Below, piece after piece: positions 18,006 to 26,810 of a stretch of DNA of 37,372 nucleotides. The position numbers and the translations under genes were made by a program. Position 1 is the first letter of the stretch, and every line of letters starts with the position of its first letter. The notes below the pieces were generated by a model, which worked only from the letters and a program-made list of their open reading frames with translations, made no database searches and was not told where the DNA came from. Location of the stretch: NCBI GenBank assembly GCA_027081115.1, contig JALWLD010000100.1, forward strand, positions 1 through 37,372. The letters are read 5' to 3'. Source of the stretch: Sulfurovum sp. Lineage in GTDB: Bacteria; Campylobacterota; Campylobacteria; Campylobacterales; Sulfurovaceae.

Positions 18006-19895
18006 CTAACGAAATCGTTGTTTACTATATAAAAAATTGAGTCCAAGAACAAAAGCCAAAGCATCTTTTTCCAATTGAGTATCATGTGCAACGGGGACCA
18101 AATGTTCATCTACATATTTAAATGTTTTAGCAGCCTGTCTGGGTCTTATTACAGCTACTCTGTCTTTGATTCTTAAGGCATAACTCTCATTGAACTGCAT
18201 CAGCACCACGTCATGTTTTTCATCTGAAAAGATAGACTTTCCTAAAATAGGGTATTTCAGATCTTTGCCCAAAAGATCTATAGCTGTAGCCAAAACATCA
18301 GGCTGCGAAGCCAACCTATCATAGGTATTTGTCTCTAGACCCTCTGCAATAATCAATGCCGGAATATGAAACATATTGATAGGAACCACATCATCTCCAT
18401 AGACACGAATGTTGTGATCTGCAATAACAACAAAAACTGTATCTTTATAGTAAGGCATTTTTTTGGCTTCTTCAAAAAATTTCCCTATAGCATAGTCAGC
18501 ATACTGAATAGCATTTTCCACACACTTTTCACCTTTCTTCAGGGCTTCTACACGTCCTGAAGGAATGTCAAAAGGACTATGGTTTGAGGAGCTGAACATC
18601 AGGGCAGCAAAAGGTTTTCCTTCTTTATAAAGTGCTGAGAATCGTGTATTTCCTTTAGCTGCCAAATCTTCATCACTTACTCCCCAGGTCGCTACAAATT
18701 TCGGATCTGTATAATCTTTCTGTTCTATGACTTCATTAAAACCGTTACCCAAAAACCATGAACGCATATTGTCAAACCTTGCTTCACCCCCATATAAAAA
18801 CATAGTATGATAACCCAAAGGCTGTAAAAGCGAAGAGAAAGTAAAAAAGTCACTTTGTGATTTGGTACGTTTGAGGACGCCTTTGCCAGGTACTGCCAGG
18901 AAACCTGCTGTTACCCCGGCAATACCCCTCACACTCCTGGTACCGTTAGAATATGCTTCATTAAACCATAGGCCCTCTTTTTTAAGTTTTAACAGTTCAG
19001 GCGTGATTTGAGGTGTAATAAACTGATATCCCAAACTCTCCTGCAGGAAAATAACAAGGTTCTTCTTCTTTTCTGTAGGAAAATGTGTTTTTTCCATACG
19101 GGAAAAGACAGAAGTTGCATTTAAGTCATTGCCTTTGATAGCCAAAACATTTTGCATACGTTGCAATACTTCAACTATAGACATCTCTCCATACTGTTTA
19201 ATTACCTTTGTTTCATACTTTTTATTGGCATAATAGGCATAGCCCACTGAATAGAGTGAATTTTTTGTTACTTCATTTAAAATGCGGTTACTTGAGTACA
19301 TAGCATCAGAAATATTTGCCGGCCTGTGTCCAAATGAAGAACGGATCCCAATAAACAGAAGTATAGCCAAGGGGAAAAAGAGTAATGCTCTCTTTAGCAA
19401 AGGCTGTTGTAATACAGGAAGAAAACTCTCTTTTGTTTTACGCCAAAAAAACCACACAAACAGACCTATCATGATAAATGCGATACCCAGTGCCAGCTTA
19501 TAGTCTGCAATAATCATATTGAAGACTTCTACAGGGTATTCCAGATACTCTACAAATTTAAAGTTTGGGCGTACATCATACTGTGTAAAAAAAGGAAATG
19601 TTGCATTCTCAATGTAAATAATAAAACCAAATACCAAAACAAAATAAACACGTAAAAAAATATTGGATACTTTAGCCCATGCTTTAGGTGAAAAGCTCAG
19701 CACAATGAGAGGGATAATAAGCAGCATTGATGCCACCATGGTATCCATCTTCAAACCATACATAAAACTAAGCCAGTAGTTCTCACCACTTTGTGAAAAC
19801 CTGTCAAAATAGACAATAAACAGAAGTAAACGTCCTGTAAAAAAGAGTCCTACTATCAAAAGATAATAACCCAATAATTTTTTAACCATTTGCAT
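18006..19895 (-). CDS. LtaS/OpgB-like membrane sulfatase-family phosphotransferase
   Basis: 629 residues: five N-terminal membrane helices (about 1-190) and a large periplasmic alkaline-phosphatase/sulfatase-fold domain, as in lipoteichoic acid synthases. The catalytic set is intact by comparison with LtaS. E286 is in LVIFLQES, the nucleophile T319 in NGTRS, H439 in SNHSPF (LtaS has SNHYPF), and D493/H494 in VIADHN. Gram-negative relatives transfer phosphoglycerol or phosphoethanolamine to periplasmic glycans or LPS; this one's donor and acceptor are not known. ATG 19895 has GGA 5 bases upstream and overlaps the preceding gene by 14 bases. Its place beside a GDPD-like gene and core-LPS genes suggests core or O-antigen decoration. 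Confidence 0.85.
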   Translation of the reverse strand: MQMVKKLLGYYLLIVGLFFTGRLLLFIVYFDRFSQSGENYWLSFMYGLKMDTMVASMLLIIPLIVLSFSPKAWAKVSNIFLRVYFVLVFGFIIYIENATFPFFTQYDVRPNFKFVEYLEYPVEVFNMIIADYKLALGIAFIMIGLFVWFFWRKTKESFLPVLQQPLLKRALLFFPLAILLFIGIRSSFGHRPANISDAMYSSNRILNEVTKNSLYSVGYAYYANKKYETKVIKQYGEMSIVEVLQRMQNVLAIKGNDLNATSVFSRMEKTHFPTEKKKNLVIFLQESLGYQFITPQITPELLKLKKEGLWFNEAYSNGTRSVRGIAGVTAGFLAVPGKGVLKRTKSQSDFFTFSSLLQPLGYHTMFLYGGEARFDNMRSWFLGNGFNEVIEQKDYTDPKFVATWGVSDEDLAAKGNTRFSALYKEGKPFAALMFSSSNHSPFDIPSGRVEALKKGEKCVENAIQYADYAIGKFFEEAKKMPYYKDTVFVVIADHNIRVYGDDVVPINMFHIPALIIAEGLETNTYDRLASQPDVLATAIDLLGKDLKYPILGKSIFSDEKHDVVLMQFNESYALRIKDRVAVIRPRQAAKTFKYVDEHLVPVAHDTQLEKDALAFVLGLNFLYSKQRFR

Positions 19896-20940
19896 GATGT
19901 TCCTTTAATATCTCTTTATAATCTTCAAAAGCCACTGTCTTACGTATGGTACCCTCTCTATTATCAACCAAGCCGTAACCTGGTGCTATAAGCTGATGCC
20001 AGTAGACACGGTCTACTTTCCCACTTTTCTTGACTATAGAGAGATACTCTCTCATAAATCTTGCATAGGCTTCCTCACTCACACACTCCAGCTCAGAAGT
20101 CGGTGCATAGGGTGCAGTATGAGAGAGGGGCCAGTTCACCTCTGTAATATAGAGGGTATTTGTACTTTTGGGTGAAAGTTTTACAAGTGCATAGAGCATA
20201 TTGATCTTGTTTTTAGTATCAAAAATACCCATCTGTCTATTGTCAGGGGCTCCACGTCTGTCAACATATAACAGAGATGAAAATCTATCATACTTTATAT
20301 GAAAAAAGTTAAACAATGTGCGGATCGTATAGTAATATTCAAAATCTATAACAGAGGAACCTATGAGTTTTAAATGCTTATATTTTTCATCTCTAAGTTT
20401 TTGGATAGCAGCATACCATTTTAGATATTCTCCCATTGAAAAAAATCCCCATTTTGTTCGGTTGACAGCATTACCTATTTGATATTCCTCAACAAGGGGA
20501 GAGAATGTCTCGAAGATCGTTTCCATATCTTTAAGCAGCAGTGCTTCATCTTCTATATGTTCTCTGTCTTGCAGTATATTTAAAAGTATATGTTTATCGT
20601 TACCAAAACTTTTTATAAACTTCACATAGGCACCGATATTGTCCATCTCCCACAATGGCATACGAACCAACAGATGTTTGACACCAAGTTCCTCTATGAG
20701 CTTCTGTTGGGCATCACCTTTATCTAGATTCACACCCATACCGTAAAATCCCTCAGCATCTACATTTTTACCTTTAAAGAGAGGCATGAGTACTATGCTA
20801 AGTGGGAAAAACAGTATATTGGTCAGAAAAAGAGCTATATAATCCCAAATATATCTTTTTCTCATGTTCTTTTTATAGGCTTTGTCTTTCAACTGATATG
20901 GCTGATCAGAATATTTGTCCCAGGAAAAGGGGGGCTTCAT
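19882..20940 (-). CDS. Membrane-anchored glycoside-hydrolase-like (TIM-barrel) protein
   Basis: 352 residues with one membrane helix near 30-52 (YIALFLTNILFFPLSIVLMP), then a domain that looks like a TIM-barrel glycosidase: GFYGMGVNLD, HLLVRMPLWEMDN, YQIGNAVNRTKWG, LKLIGSSVIDFEYYY and LYITEVNWPL, in clan GH-A-like order. E267 in TEVNW fits the nucleophile strand. Where the acid/base usually follows Asn (NE), this protein has N157-A158, so hydrolysis is doubtful. It may bind or trim glycan in the periplasm. It overlaps waaF upstream (ATGA) and the LtaS-like gene downstream by 14 bases. The family is not recognised with certainty. Confidence 0.55.
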   Translation of the reverse strand: MKPPFSWDKYSDQPYQLKDKAYKKNMRKRYIWDYIALFLTNILFFPLSIVLMPLFKGKNVDAEGFYGMGVNLDKGDAQQKLIEELGVKHLLVRMPLWEMDNIGAYVKFIKSFGNDKHILLNILQDREHIEDEALLLKDMETIFETFSPLVEEYQIGNAVNRTKWGFFSMGEYLKWYAAIQKLRDEKYKHLKLIGSSVIDFEYYYTIRTLFNFFHIKYDRFSSLLYVDRRGAPDNRQMGIFDTKNKINMLYALVKLSPKSTNTLYITEVNWPLSHTAPYAPTSELECVSEEAYARFMREYLSIVKKSGKVDRVYWHQLIAPGYGLVDNREGTIRKTVAFEDYKEILKEHHANG

Positions 20941-21899
20941 CTTAAACCTTTTTCTTCAACTACAGTCAGCACATCACTTGCAGTAATCAATTTCATACAC
21001 TCATGATGCTTGAGCGGACATACCCTTTTCATACAAGGGGCACATGCCATCTCTTTACGTAACAACATTTCAGTATCATTCATCCACTGATGCGTCTCAA
21101 GGTGTTTTGTTGGACCAAAGATACAGACTGTCGGTATACCAAACGCGGCGGCCACATGCATAGGACCGGAGTCATTGGTAATAAAAAGATCCAACCCTGC
21201 TATTTGCTCAATAAGCTCTTCTACTGATGTTCTTCCCGCAAGATTTGTATAGTTAGATATTTGTGAAGCGATAAGTCTCTCCTCTATATCTTTGGCAATA
21301 TCAACCTCTCCCTTCCCACCAAAAAGCACAATATCATACTTTAGTGAGAGCGATATAGCCACTTTGGCAAATTCTTCTGGGTACCAACGTTTTGCCGAAC
21401 CGTATGTAGCTCCCGGGTTTATACCAAGAAGAGGTCTTCTTTTTTCTTTGACCTCATCTTTCATCCCGTTTTCTTTTAGATATATTTTAAGTTTACCCGC
21501 TTTACTATGTATCTGTAGGCTTCTATTGACAAACTCATTGTATCGTATGACCTGATGTATCTCATCTGTAGTGTAACGTCTGTAGATATATTTTTTTTGT
21601 GCATTAACAAACCAAAGAAAAAATTTTGTTGTAAAATTCTTTCTAAAACTAAATGCCAGATCAACACTACCTGCCTGTTTGGCAAGCCGATATAAATTTA
21701 CATAGCGATTGCCCTCTTTCTTGCTTTCATCAATCACAATATGCTTTACATTGGGATGATGAAGAAAAAGACGGGTAGAGACAAAAGAGCCAAAAATTGT
21801 AAGTTCACATTGAGGGTAGTCCCTAACAATATTTTCAATAGCCGAGGTGGTCATCACTGCATCACCCAGCCAAGTTGGTATTTCAACAAGTATTTTCAT
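20937..21899 (-). CDS. waaF: ADP-heptose:LPS heptosyltransferase II
   Basis: Adds the second heptose to the inner core of LPS. A 320-residue GT9 GT-B protein. The N-terminal MKILVEIPTWLGDAVMTTSA carries the conserved Gly-Asp loop. The C-terminal half has GINPGATYGSAKRWYPEEFA, the waaF signature for ADP-heptose binding, then LAGRTSVEELI, FITNDSGPMHVAAAFGIPTV and IFGPTKHLETHQW. The cysteine-rich tail CAPCMKRVCPLKHHEC is also usual for WaaF. It starts immediately after the hldE stop and ends overlapping the glycosidase-like gene, within the heptose operon. Confidence 0.93.
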   Translation of the reverse strand: MKILVEIPTWLGDAVMTTSAIENIVRDYPQCELTIFGSFVSTRLFLHHPNVKHIVIDESKKEGNRYVNLYRLAKQAGSVDLAFSFRKNFTTKFFLWFVNAQKKYIYRRYTTDEIHQVIRYNEFVNRSLQIHSKAGKLKIYLKENGMKDEVKEKRRPLLGINPGATYGSAKRWYPEEFAKVAISLSLKYDIVLFGGKGEVDIAKDIEERLIASQISNYTNLAGRTSVEELIEQIAGLDLFITNDSGPMHVAAAFGIPTVCIFGPTKHLETHQWMNDTEMLLRKEMACAPCMKRVCPLKHHECMKLITASDVLTVVEEKGLR

Positions 21900-23318
21900 C
21901 TAGCAGCTGGTACTTTGAATTTTATGAATAGTCTTTGAGGTACTTCGCCCATCGACAAACTGTACCAATTTTACTTCCCCCGCAATATCACTTCCTACCA
22001 CCTCTTTTCCTTCATAGTCACCACCTTTTACAAGAATATCTGGTTCTATCATTTTAATGAGTTCATAAGGAGTATCGTCTGAGAAGAGTGTAACAAAATC
22101 TACACTCTCCAATGCAGAAAGTATGTATGCTCTGTCCTCTTCATGGTTTATAGGCCGACTTTCACCTTTAAGTTTTTTAACACTCTTGTCAGAGTTGAGT
22201 CCCAATATAAGTACATCTCCATACGACTTTGCAATATCCAGATAACTGACATGCCCACGATGCAATATATCAAAACAGCCATTGGTAAAGACTATTTTCT
22301 TACCTAATTTTTTCAACCTTTCAACCTGTACCCGAAGCTCATCAAAACTTTTAATATGACTCTCAATACTGCCTTTATGAATACTTGCTCTATAGTGCTC
22401 TATCTCATCAAGGGTTGCTGTTGCAGATCCAAGCTTTCCAACTACTACACCTGCTGCAAGGTTTGCAAACTCTATAGCAGAAAGTATATCCTTGCCTTGC
22501 GCCAATGCATACCCCAAAGAAGCCAATACGGTATCCCCTGCACCGGTCACATCATATACTTCTCTGGCAACGGTAGGTCTCATCACAAGTTTATCTTCAA
22601 ATATTGCGATACCATCTTCACTCAATGTGATCAGTGAAACACTCAGGTCCGCAATAGTTTTGAGTTTTTTAAGGGCTTCGATCAAACTTCTATCGTCACG
22701 GATGTCTATACCAGATGCCTCTATGGCCTCTTTTTTATTGGGTGTCAGCAAATATGCACCGGCATATTTACTATAGTCACTGCCTTTAGGATCTACCAAC
22801 ACTTTTTTTTGATGTTGGTTTGCATAATATATGATCTGCTGAGTCAACGATTTTGTCAATACACCTTTACCATAATCAGAAAGTAAAATAAGATCATGAG
22901 CATCACATATCTCTGTAAATGTTTTATATAACGCGTCAGCACTCTGTAACAGTATCTCCTCTTTACTCTCATTATCGTAACGAACCACCTGGGAATGAGA
23001 AGCAATAATACGACTCTTTTTAGATGTTTTCCGGTCTTCTTGTTTGAGTAAGTAAGCATTCACTCCGATGGCATCAATCATAGCCTCAAGTTCTTCCCCT
23101 GCTTCATCTTTACCGATGACAGAAAGTACCGAGATCTCACACCCTAAACTGTGTAGATTGTTAACCACATTACCTGCACCTCCAAGTACAGCACTCTCTT
23201 TTTCAATATCAACGACCTGAACAGGTGCTTCAGGAGAGATACGATTGACAGACCCCCATAGATAATGATCGATCATCAAATCACCAATAACCAGTATCTT
23301 GGCTTGTTTATTTGGCAT
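21900..23318 (-). CDS. hldE: Bifunctional heptose-7-phosphate kinase / heptose-1-phosphate adenylyltransferase
   Basis: Phosphorylates D-glycero-D-manno-heptose-7-phosphate at position 1 and later adds AMP to the 1-phosphate, the second and fourth steps of ADP-heptose synthesis. Its 472 residues match full-length HldE (RfaE). The PfkB-type kinase domain (about 1-320) has GDLMIDHYLWG, VLGGAGNVVNN and the catalytic VTGAGDTVLA. The C-terminal nucleotidyltransferase has FTNGCFDILHRGHVSYL with the HxGH motif and VKGGDYEG. It overlaps hldD by 11 bases and abuts waaF. With gmhA and gmhB on the opposite strand it completes the pathway. Confidence 0.96.
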   Translation of the reverse strand: MPNKQAKILVIGDLMIDHYLWGSVNRISPEAPVQVVDIEKESAVLGGAGNVVNNLHSLGCEISVLSVIGKDEAGEELEAMIDAIGVNAYLLKQEDRKTSKKSRIIASHSQVVRYDNESKEEILLQSADALYKTFTEICDAHDLILLSDYGKGVLTKSLTQQIIYYANQHQKKVLVDPKGSDYSKYAGAYLLTPNKKEAIEASGIDIRDDRSLIEALKKLKTIADLSVSLITLSEDGIAIFEDKLVMRPTVAREVYDVTGAGDTVLASLGYALAQGKDILSAIEFANLAAGVVVGKLGSATATLDEIEHYRASIHKGSIESHIKSFDELRVQVERLKKLGKKIVFTNGCFDILHRGHVSYLDIAKSYGDVLILGLNSDKSVKKLKGESRPINHEEDRAYILSALESVDFVTLFSDDTPYELIKMIEPDILVKGGDYEGKEVVGSDIAGEVKLVQFVDGRSTSKTIHKIQSTSC

Positions 23319-24324
23319 TTTTCACCTCTGTTTCAAAAAGTCGTCTGATCTCAGGGATATACGCTTTGATCCCCTCCTCCATCTCAAAAGTGGGTAGATA
23401 CTCCAAAGCTTCTTTGGTAGTCTCTATATTGGCTTGGGTAAAGAATTGATACTGTCCGACAAAAGGATTTGGGATATACGTTTTTCCATTGTCTATACCC
23501 AGCTCTTTTTGTAAAATATTGACTATATCTTCAAAACTGCGTGCTTTACCTGTACCTACATTATAAACTCCGGATTTCTTTGGTGTACATGCTTTAATAT
23601 TTGCCTGTATCACATCTTCTATATAGATAAAATCTCTTAAGATCTTATCGCTGCCTTCAAACAGACGTGGAGTCTTTCCTGCCAAAATCTGATGCCCAAA
23701 CTGGACAACCATAGAGGCTGTACTGTTTTTGAAAAATTCTCTTTTCCCATAGACATTAAAATATTTCAATCCTACAATATCAATGTCTACACCTTTTTTC
23801 AAATAGGCATACGTAATATTATCCATCATCACTTTTGAAAAACCATATGCATTGTTGGGTTCTTCATACCCTACTTCAAACCTGTTACTGTCCCCATATG
23901 TTGCAGCAGAAGAAGCATAGATCATATTTGCACCATGTTTTATGGCTATTTTCAATAGATCTTCATAAGCATTTACATTGGTTTTCATCATAAGATCCTG
24001 CTCTGCAACAGTTGTATCGGAAATGGCCGCCTGATGAAAGATATAATCAAACGTATAATTCTCTTCCAAAGATTTTAAAGCTTTCTTGTCATTAATGTCT
24101 CCACTGATCACAATCCCTTTAAAGCCCAAAAGGTTATTGAAATGTCCAAAACTCTTTAGGTTTCCGTTACTGAACACCTCTCCGCTTCGAAAAGAGTCAA
24201 AAACAACTACGTTGGCATTGGGATAGTTTTCCTGAAAATAAAATGCCAAATTTGAACCTATAAAGCCTGCTCCACCTGTAATTAATATGGTTTTTTTATT
24301 AAAGTCTATTTCTGAATACTTCAT
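23308..24324 (-). CDS. hldD: ADP-L-glycero-D-manno-heptose 6-epimerase
   Basis: Converts ADP-D,D-heptose to ADP-L,D-heptose, the last step before heptosyltransferases. An extended SDR of 338 residues: ILITGGAGFIGSNLA at the N-terminus, DSFRSGEVF after the second strand, FHQAAISDTTV, ASSAATYGD and the YGFSK catalytic Tyr/Lys motif. VGLKYFNVYGKREF and LRDFIYIEDVI follow the usual HldD pattern. It is separated by one base from the upstream GT9 gene and overlaps hldE by 11 bases. Confidence 0.94.
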   Translation of the reverse strand: MKYSEIDFNKKTILITGGAGFIGSNLAFYFQENYPNANVVVFDSFRSGEVFSNGNLKSFGHFNNLLGFKGIVISGDINDKKALKSLEENYTFDYIFHQAAISDTTVAEQDLMMKTNVNAYEDLLKIAIKHGANMIYASSAATYGDSNRFEVGYEEPNNAYGFSKVMMDNITYAYLKKGVDIDIVGLKYFNVYGKREFFKNSTASMVVQFGHQILAGKTPRLFEGSDKILRDFIYIEDVIQANIKACTPKKSGVYNVGTGKARSFEDIVNILQKELGIDNGKTYIPNPFVGQYQFFTQANIETTKEALEYLPTFEMEEGIKAYIPEIRRLFETEVKNAK

Positions 24325-24325
24325 G

Positions 24326-25258
24326 TTATGCTCCTCTTTTTATACTATTTTCAATTATATCTACCAATCTCTCTTCTATAGTTTTATAAAACATTTCATC
24401 ATAATGCAGAGGAACTACAATATTATTTTGTATCTCTTCATCACTGATTGTTGCCCATCTCCTGGGACCGGCAAAAAGCGTATCTCCAAAAAATGAGAGT
24501 GTCTGTGTATTGGTCAAACCTGCCAGATGCATAGGCCCCGTTGAGGTACTCACAAAAAGTGTAGAGGTGGCAATATAGCTAGTCAATTCTACCAGCGTAG
24601 CAAAATCATCTTTGAGACTTGCAGGGAAATCAAGTCTACTTTTTATGTACTGCTTGATATCAATATCATCCGGACCGAAGGTAAAGACAACTTTTACCAA
24701 CTCTGATGCTTTTTTTGCCAACTTAAGATAGTCATCTACCAACAAGTTACCGTCACTGCTGCCACCTGATCCAGGATGAAAAATCACAAAATCATCTGTA
24801 GGCTCTTTTTCAACCGCTAAAAGCGGTCGTTCAAAATCAAGATTTAATGTTTCATCAAAAGCTTTTAAAAGATCCAGATTATATTCAAATTCATGTTTCT
24901 CTACTAAACTTCTTCTTTGTTTTACTCGACTATTAAAAAATATCTGTGCCAATTTGGTTGCCGGAGCAATACGTTTTGGTATGCCTGCACGAAAAAGTAC
25001 AGACCCCAAAGCAGTATCAATATATCCACTGATACTCACATCAAACTGATATGCTTTAATGGTTTTTATCAATACTTTACTCTCATCTGTATATACAATG
25101 ACCTCATCTATAAAATCTAAAGTTTCTGCCAAAGCAGCATTCACTTGGGAGACAAGCATGACAATCGTATGTTCTGTCTGTTCTTTAAGTACTCTACATA
25201 CAGGAAGCATGGTAACAAAGTCCCCTATTTTGTCATGTCGTGTTACAAGTATTTTCAT
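24326..25258 (-). CDS. GT9 family heptosyltransferase-like protein
   Basis: 310 residues, GT-B fold. The N-terminus MKILVTRHDKIGDFVTMLPV is the heptosyltransferase loop with the conserved Gly-Asp. The C-terminal half has FVIFHPGSGGSSDGN, FVSTSTGPMHLAGLTNTQTLSFFG and PRRWATI, matching the ADP-heptose-binding half of GT9 enzymes. With waaC and waaF elsewhere in the window, this is a third GT9, possibly adding a further core heptose (WaaQ-like). The exact acceptor is not predictable. The start overlaps the upstream GT2 stop as ATGA. Confidence 0.87.
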   Translation of the reverse strand: MKILVTRHDKIGDFVTMLPVCRVLKEQTEHTIVMLVSQVNAALAETLDFIDEVIVYTDESKVLIKTIKAYQFDVSISGYIDTALGSVLFRAGIPKRIAPATKLAQIFFNSRVKQRRSLVEKHEFEYNLDLLKAFDETLNLDFERPLLAVEKEPTDDFVIFHPGSGGSSDGNLLVDDYLKLAKKASELVKVVFTFGPDDIDIKQYIKSRLDFPASLKDDFATLVELTSYIATSTLFVSTSTGPMHLAGLTNTQTLSFFGDTLFAGPRRWATISDEEIQNNIVVPLHYDEMFYKTIEERLVDIIENSIKRGA

Positions 25259-26016
25259 TTTTTCTGTTCTTTGTTCATCTCATAGAGTTTCATATATTTA
25301 TAAAAATTCGTCACCATATGTGAATATGAGATAATCAAACCAACATAACCATCGAGAAAACCTTTTTTTAAAATATATGTTCTTATAAATGAATAGACTC
25401 CGTTGAAAAATGCTTTAAGGGGTGAAGATGTTCTTTTACCTACATTATTTTGTGCAAAAAGGGTTGAATACCTATCTGCCTTGATGATAAACTCCGATAT
25501 GGAATGGTAACTGTAGTGCTCCATATTGCCTGAAAGAAGCTCTATAGCCAAACCATCTGTCATAATATCTTCATGTACATCATTGTTATTATATCTGGTA
25601 ACATTTCTGTTAAACACTCTTTTAATCTTCTGATTATTCCAACCACAGTGTTTGACCTGTATATCTTTGTAGTATGCCTTGAAATTGAGTTGATATACTG
25701 TGTTGTCATCCAATCTTTTAGTTTGGAGTGTTTGTAACAACTCCTTATCTACCACTTCATCACTGTCTACAATAATGATCCAGTCATGTTTGGAAAAAGA
25801 GACAGCTCTGTTTTTTGTCCAGCCAAAGCCCTTAAATTCACCTTCGACCAAATGCACATTTGGAAACTTTCTTGCAATATGTTTACTTTCATCTGTAGAA
25901 CCATTATCGTACACCACTACATTGTCAAATGCCTTTAGACTTTCCAGTGTCGCAGTTAGTGTATGTTCATTATCTTTCACTAACACAACAGCACTCATAT
26001 GATCTATGTTATTCAA
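25255..26016 (-). CDS. WaaE/LgtF-like inner-core glycosyltransferase (GT2)
   Basis: 253 residues. The GT-A core MSAVVLVKDNEHTL, VVVYDNGSTDES, FGWTKNRAVSFSKHDWIIIVDSDEVV and the C-terminal VHEDI and HYSYHS are characteristic of the KdtX/WaaE/LgtF group that adds a beta-1,4-glucose to heptose I. It probably acts in the cytoplasm on the nascent core. The longest frame begins at a TTG (26016), with AGAGG 8 bases before it; ATG 25998 is an alternative lacking a clear ribosome site. It overlaps the upstream kinase gene by 8 bases. Confidence 0.9.
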   Translation of the reverse strand: MNNIDHMSAVVLVKDNEHTLTATLESLKAFDNVVVYDNGSTDESKHIARKFPNVHLVEGEFKGFGWTKNRAVSFSKHDWIIIVDSDEVVDKELLQTLQTKRLDDNTVYQLNFKAYYKDIQVKHCGWNNQKIKRVFNRNVTRYNNNDVHEDIMTDGLAIELLSGNMEHYSYHSISEFIIKADRYSTLFAQNNVGKRTSSPLKAFFNGVYSFIRTYILKKGFLDGYVGLIISYSHMVTNFYKYMKLYEMNKEQKK

Positions 26017-26749
26017 TATGTTTACCTCTTAACTTGTTCTTCATAATCATTTTGTCTTTATGCTTCTGGTTATAGGCAATGGCCAACTCAACACATCTGT
26101 TTTGCTCTTCATCCAATAAAAGCGCATACTTTTCAGCCATGACCTTTAAATCTTCATCATTAGCCCACAATTTATTGAAATTTTTTAACCTTTCATCAAG
26201 AGACAACTTTTTAAATACCATACGGTTAATATCTACAATTTTAAAAACATACCCACCATTCTCTTGTTGTATAAGTATATTGCCAGGAGAATAATCTTTA
26301 TGCAGAATCCCTTTCTCATGCAACTTAAATGTAAATTCTGCAAAAGCTTCAAAAATCATTTTTCTCTCTTTAAAGTCAGCATCCAGCAGAGGTTCTCTAA
26401 TGGTAAAATCATAATCAAACTCTTTTGCAATAAAATAACTCTCAGAGAGTAAGCCAAAATTATAAAATTCTATGTATCCAATGGGTTCTGGAGTAAATAT
26501 TCCTATTTTTAGTGAATGAACATATGATTTCTTCGCTTTTGTATCACGAAAAAATGTATAATAAATACGTCGGATAAAATTTGGTACCTTAAATGACTTT
26601 ACTACAAAAGACTCTTTCTGATAAGGAATAATCTTTAATTCATTTCTGGCTTTATGAATACTATGCGTGTTTTCGACAAAATAATTTCTGATATTTAGTA
26701 TAAAGTCTTTACAGTGGATAAAGTGCGGGTTTATTTGATATTTATACAA
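26009..26749 (-). CDS. LPS core sugar kinase (WaaP/KdkA/InaA-like)
   Basis: A 246-residue protein-kinase-fold sugar kinase likely to phosphorylate an inner-core residue (heptose or Kdo). The catalytic loop is intact: HKDYSPGNIL, with H150, D152 and N157. The metal-binding aspartate is D173 in VDINRM. YFIAKEFDYDF is the hinge and ESFVVKSF holds the candidate beta3 lysine. It is the first gene of the nine-gene - strand operon. It starts with TTG (MYKYQINPHF), with AGG about 8 bases upstream, and no nearby ATG is available. The acceptor sugar is not known. Confidence 0.84.
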   Translation of the reverse strand: MYKYQINPHFIHCKDFILNIRNYFVENTHSIHKARNELKIIPYQKESFVVKSFKVPNFIRRIYYTFFRDTKAKKSYVHSLKIGIFTPEPIGYIEFYNFGLLSESYFIAKEFDYDFTIREPLLDADFKERKMIFEAFAEFTFKLHEKGILHKDYSPGNILIQQENGGYVFKIVDINRMVFKKLSLDERLKNFNKLWANDEDLKVMAEKYALLLDEEQNRCVELAIAYNQKHKDKMIMKNKLRGKHIE

Positions 26750-26767
26750 AGTTTTACCTAATTCAGA

Positions 26768-26785
26768 ATATAATCAAGATTATAT
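26768..26785. promoter_or_regulatory. Palindrome carrying two opposed -10 boxes (divergent promoters)
   Basis: The perfect inverted repeat ATATAATC-AA-GATTATAT sits in the 61-bp gap between divergent operons. It contains TATAAT on the + strand (26769-26774), 36 bases before ATG 26811. It also contains TATAAT on the - strand (26784-26779), 29 bases before TTG 26749 and preceded by a T7 tract. The two -10 elements share 18 bp, so RNA polymerase would compete for them, or a repressor could bind both. Confidence 0.65.
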
Positions 26786-26810
26786 CTAAAAAAATGTAAA
26801 TCGGTATTTT

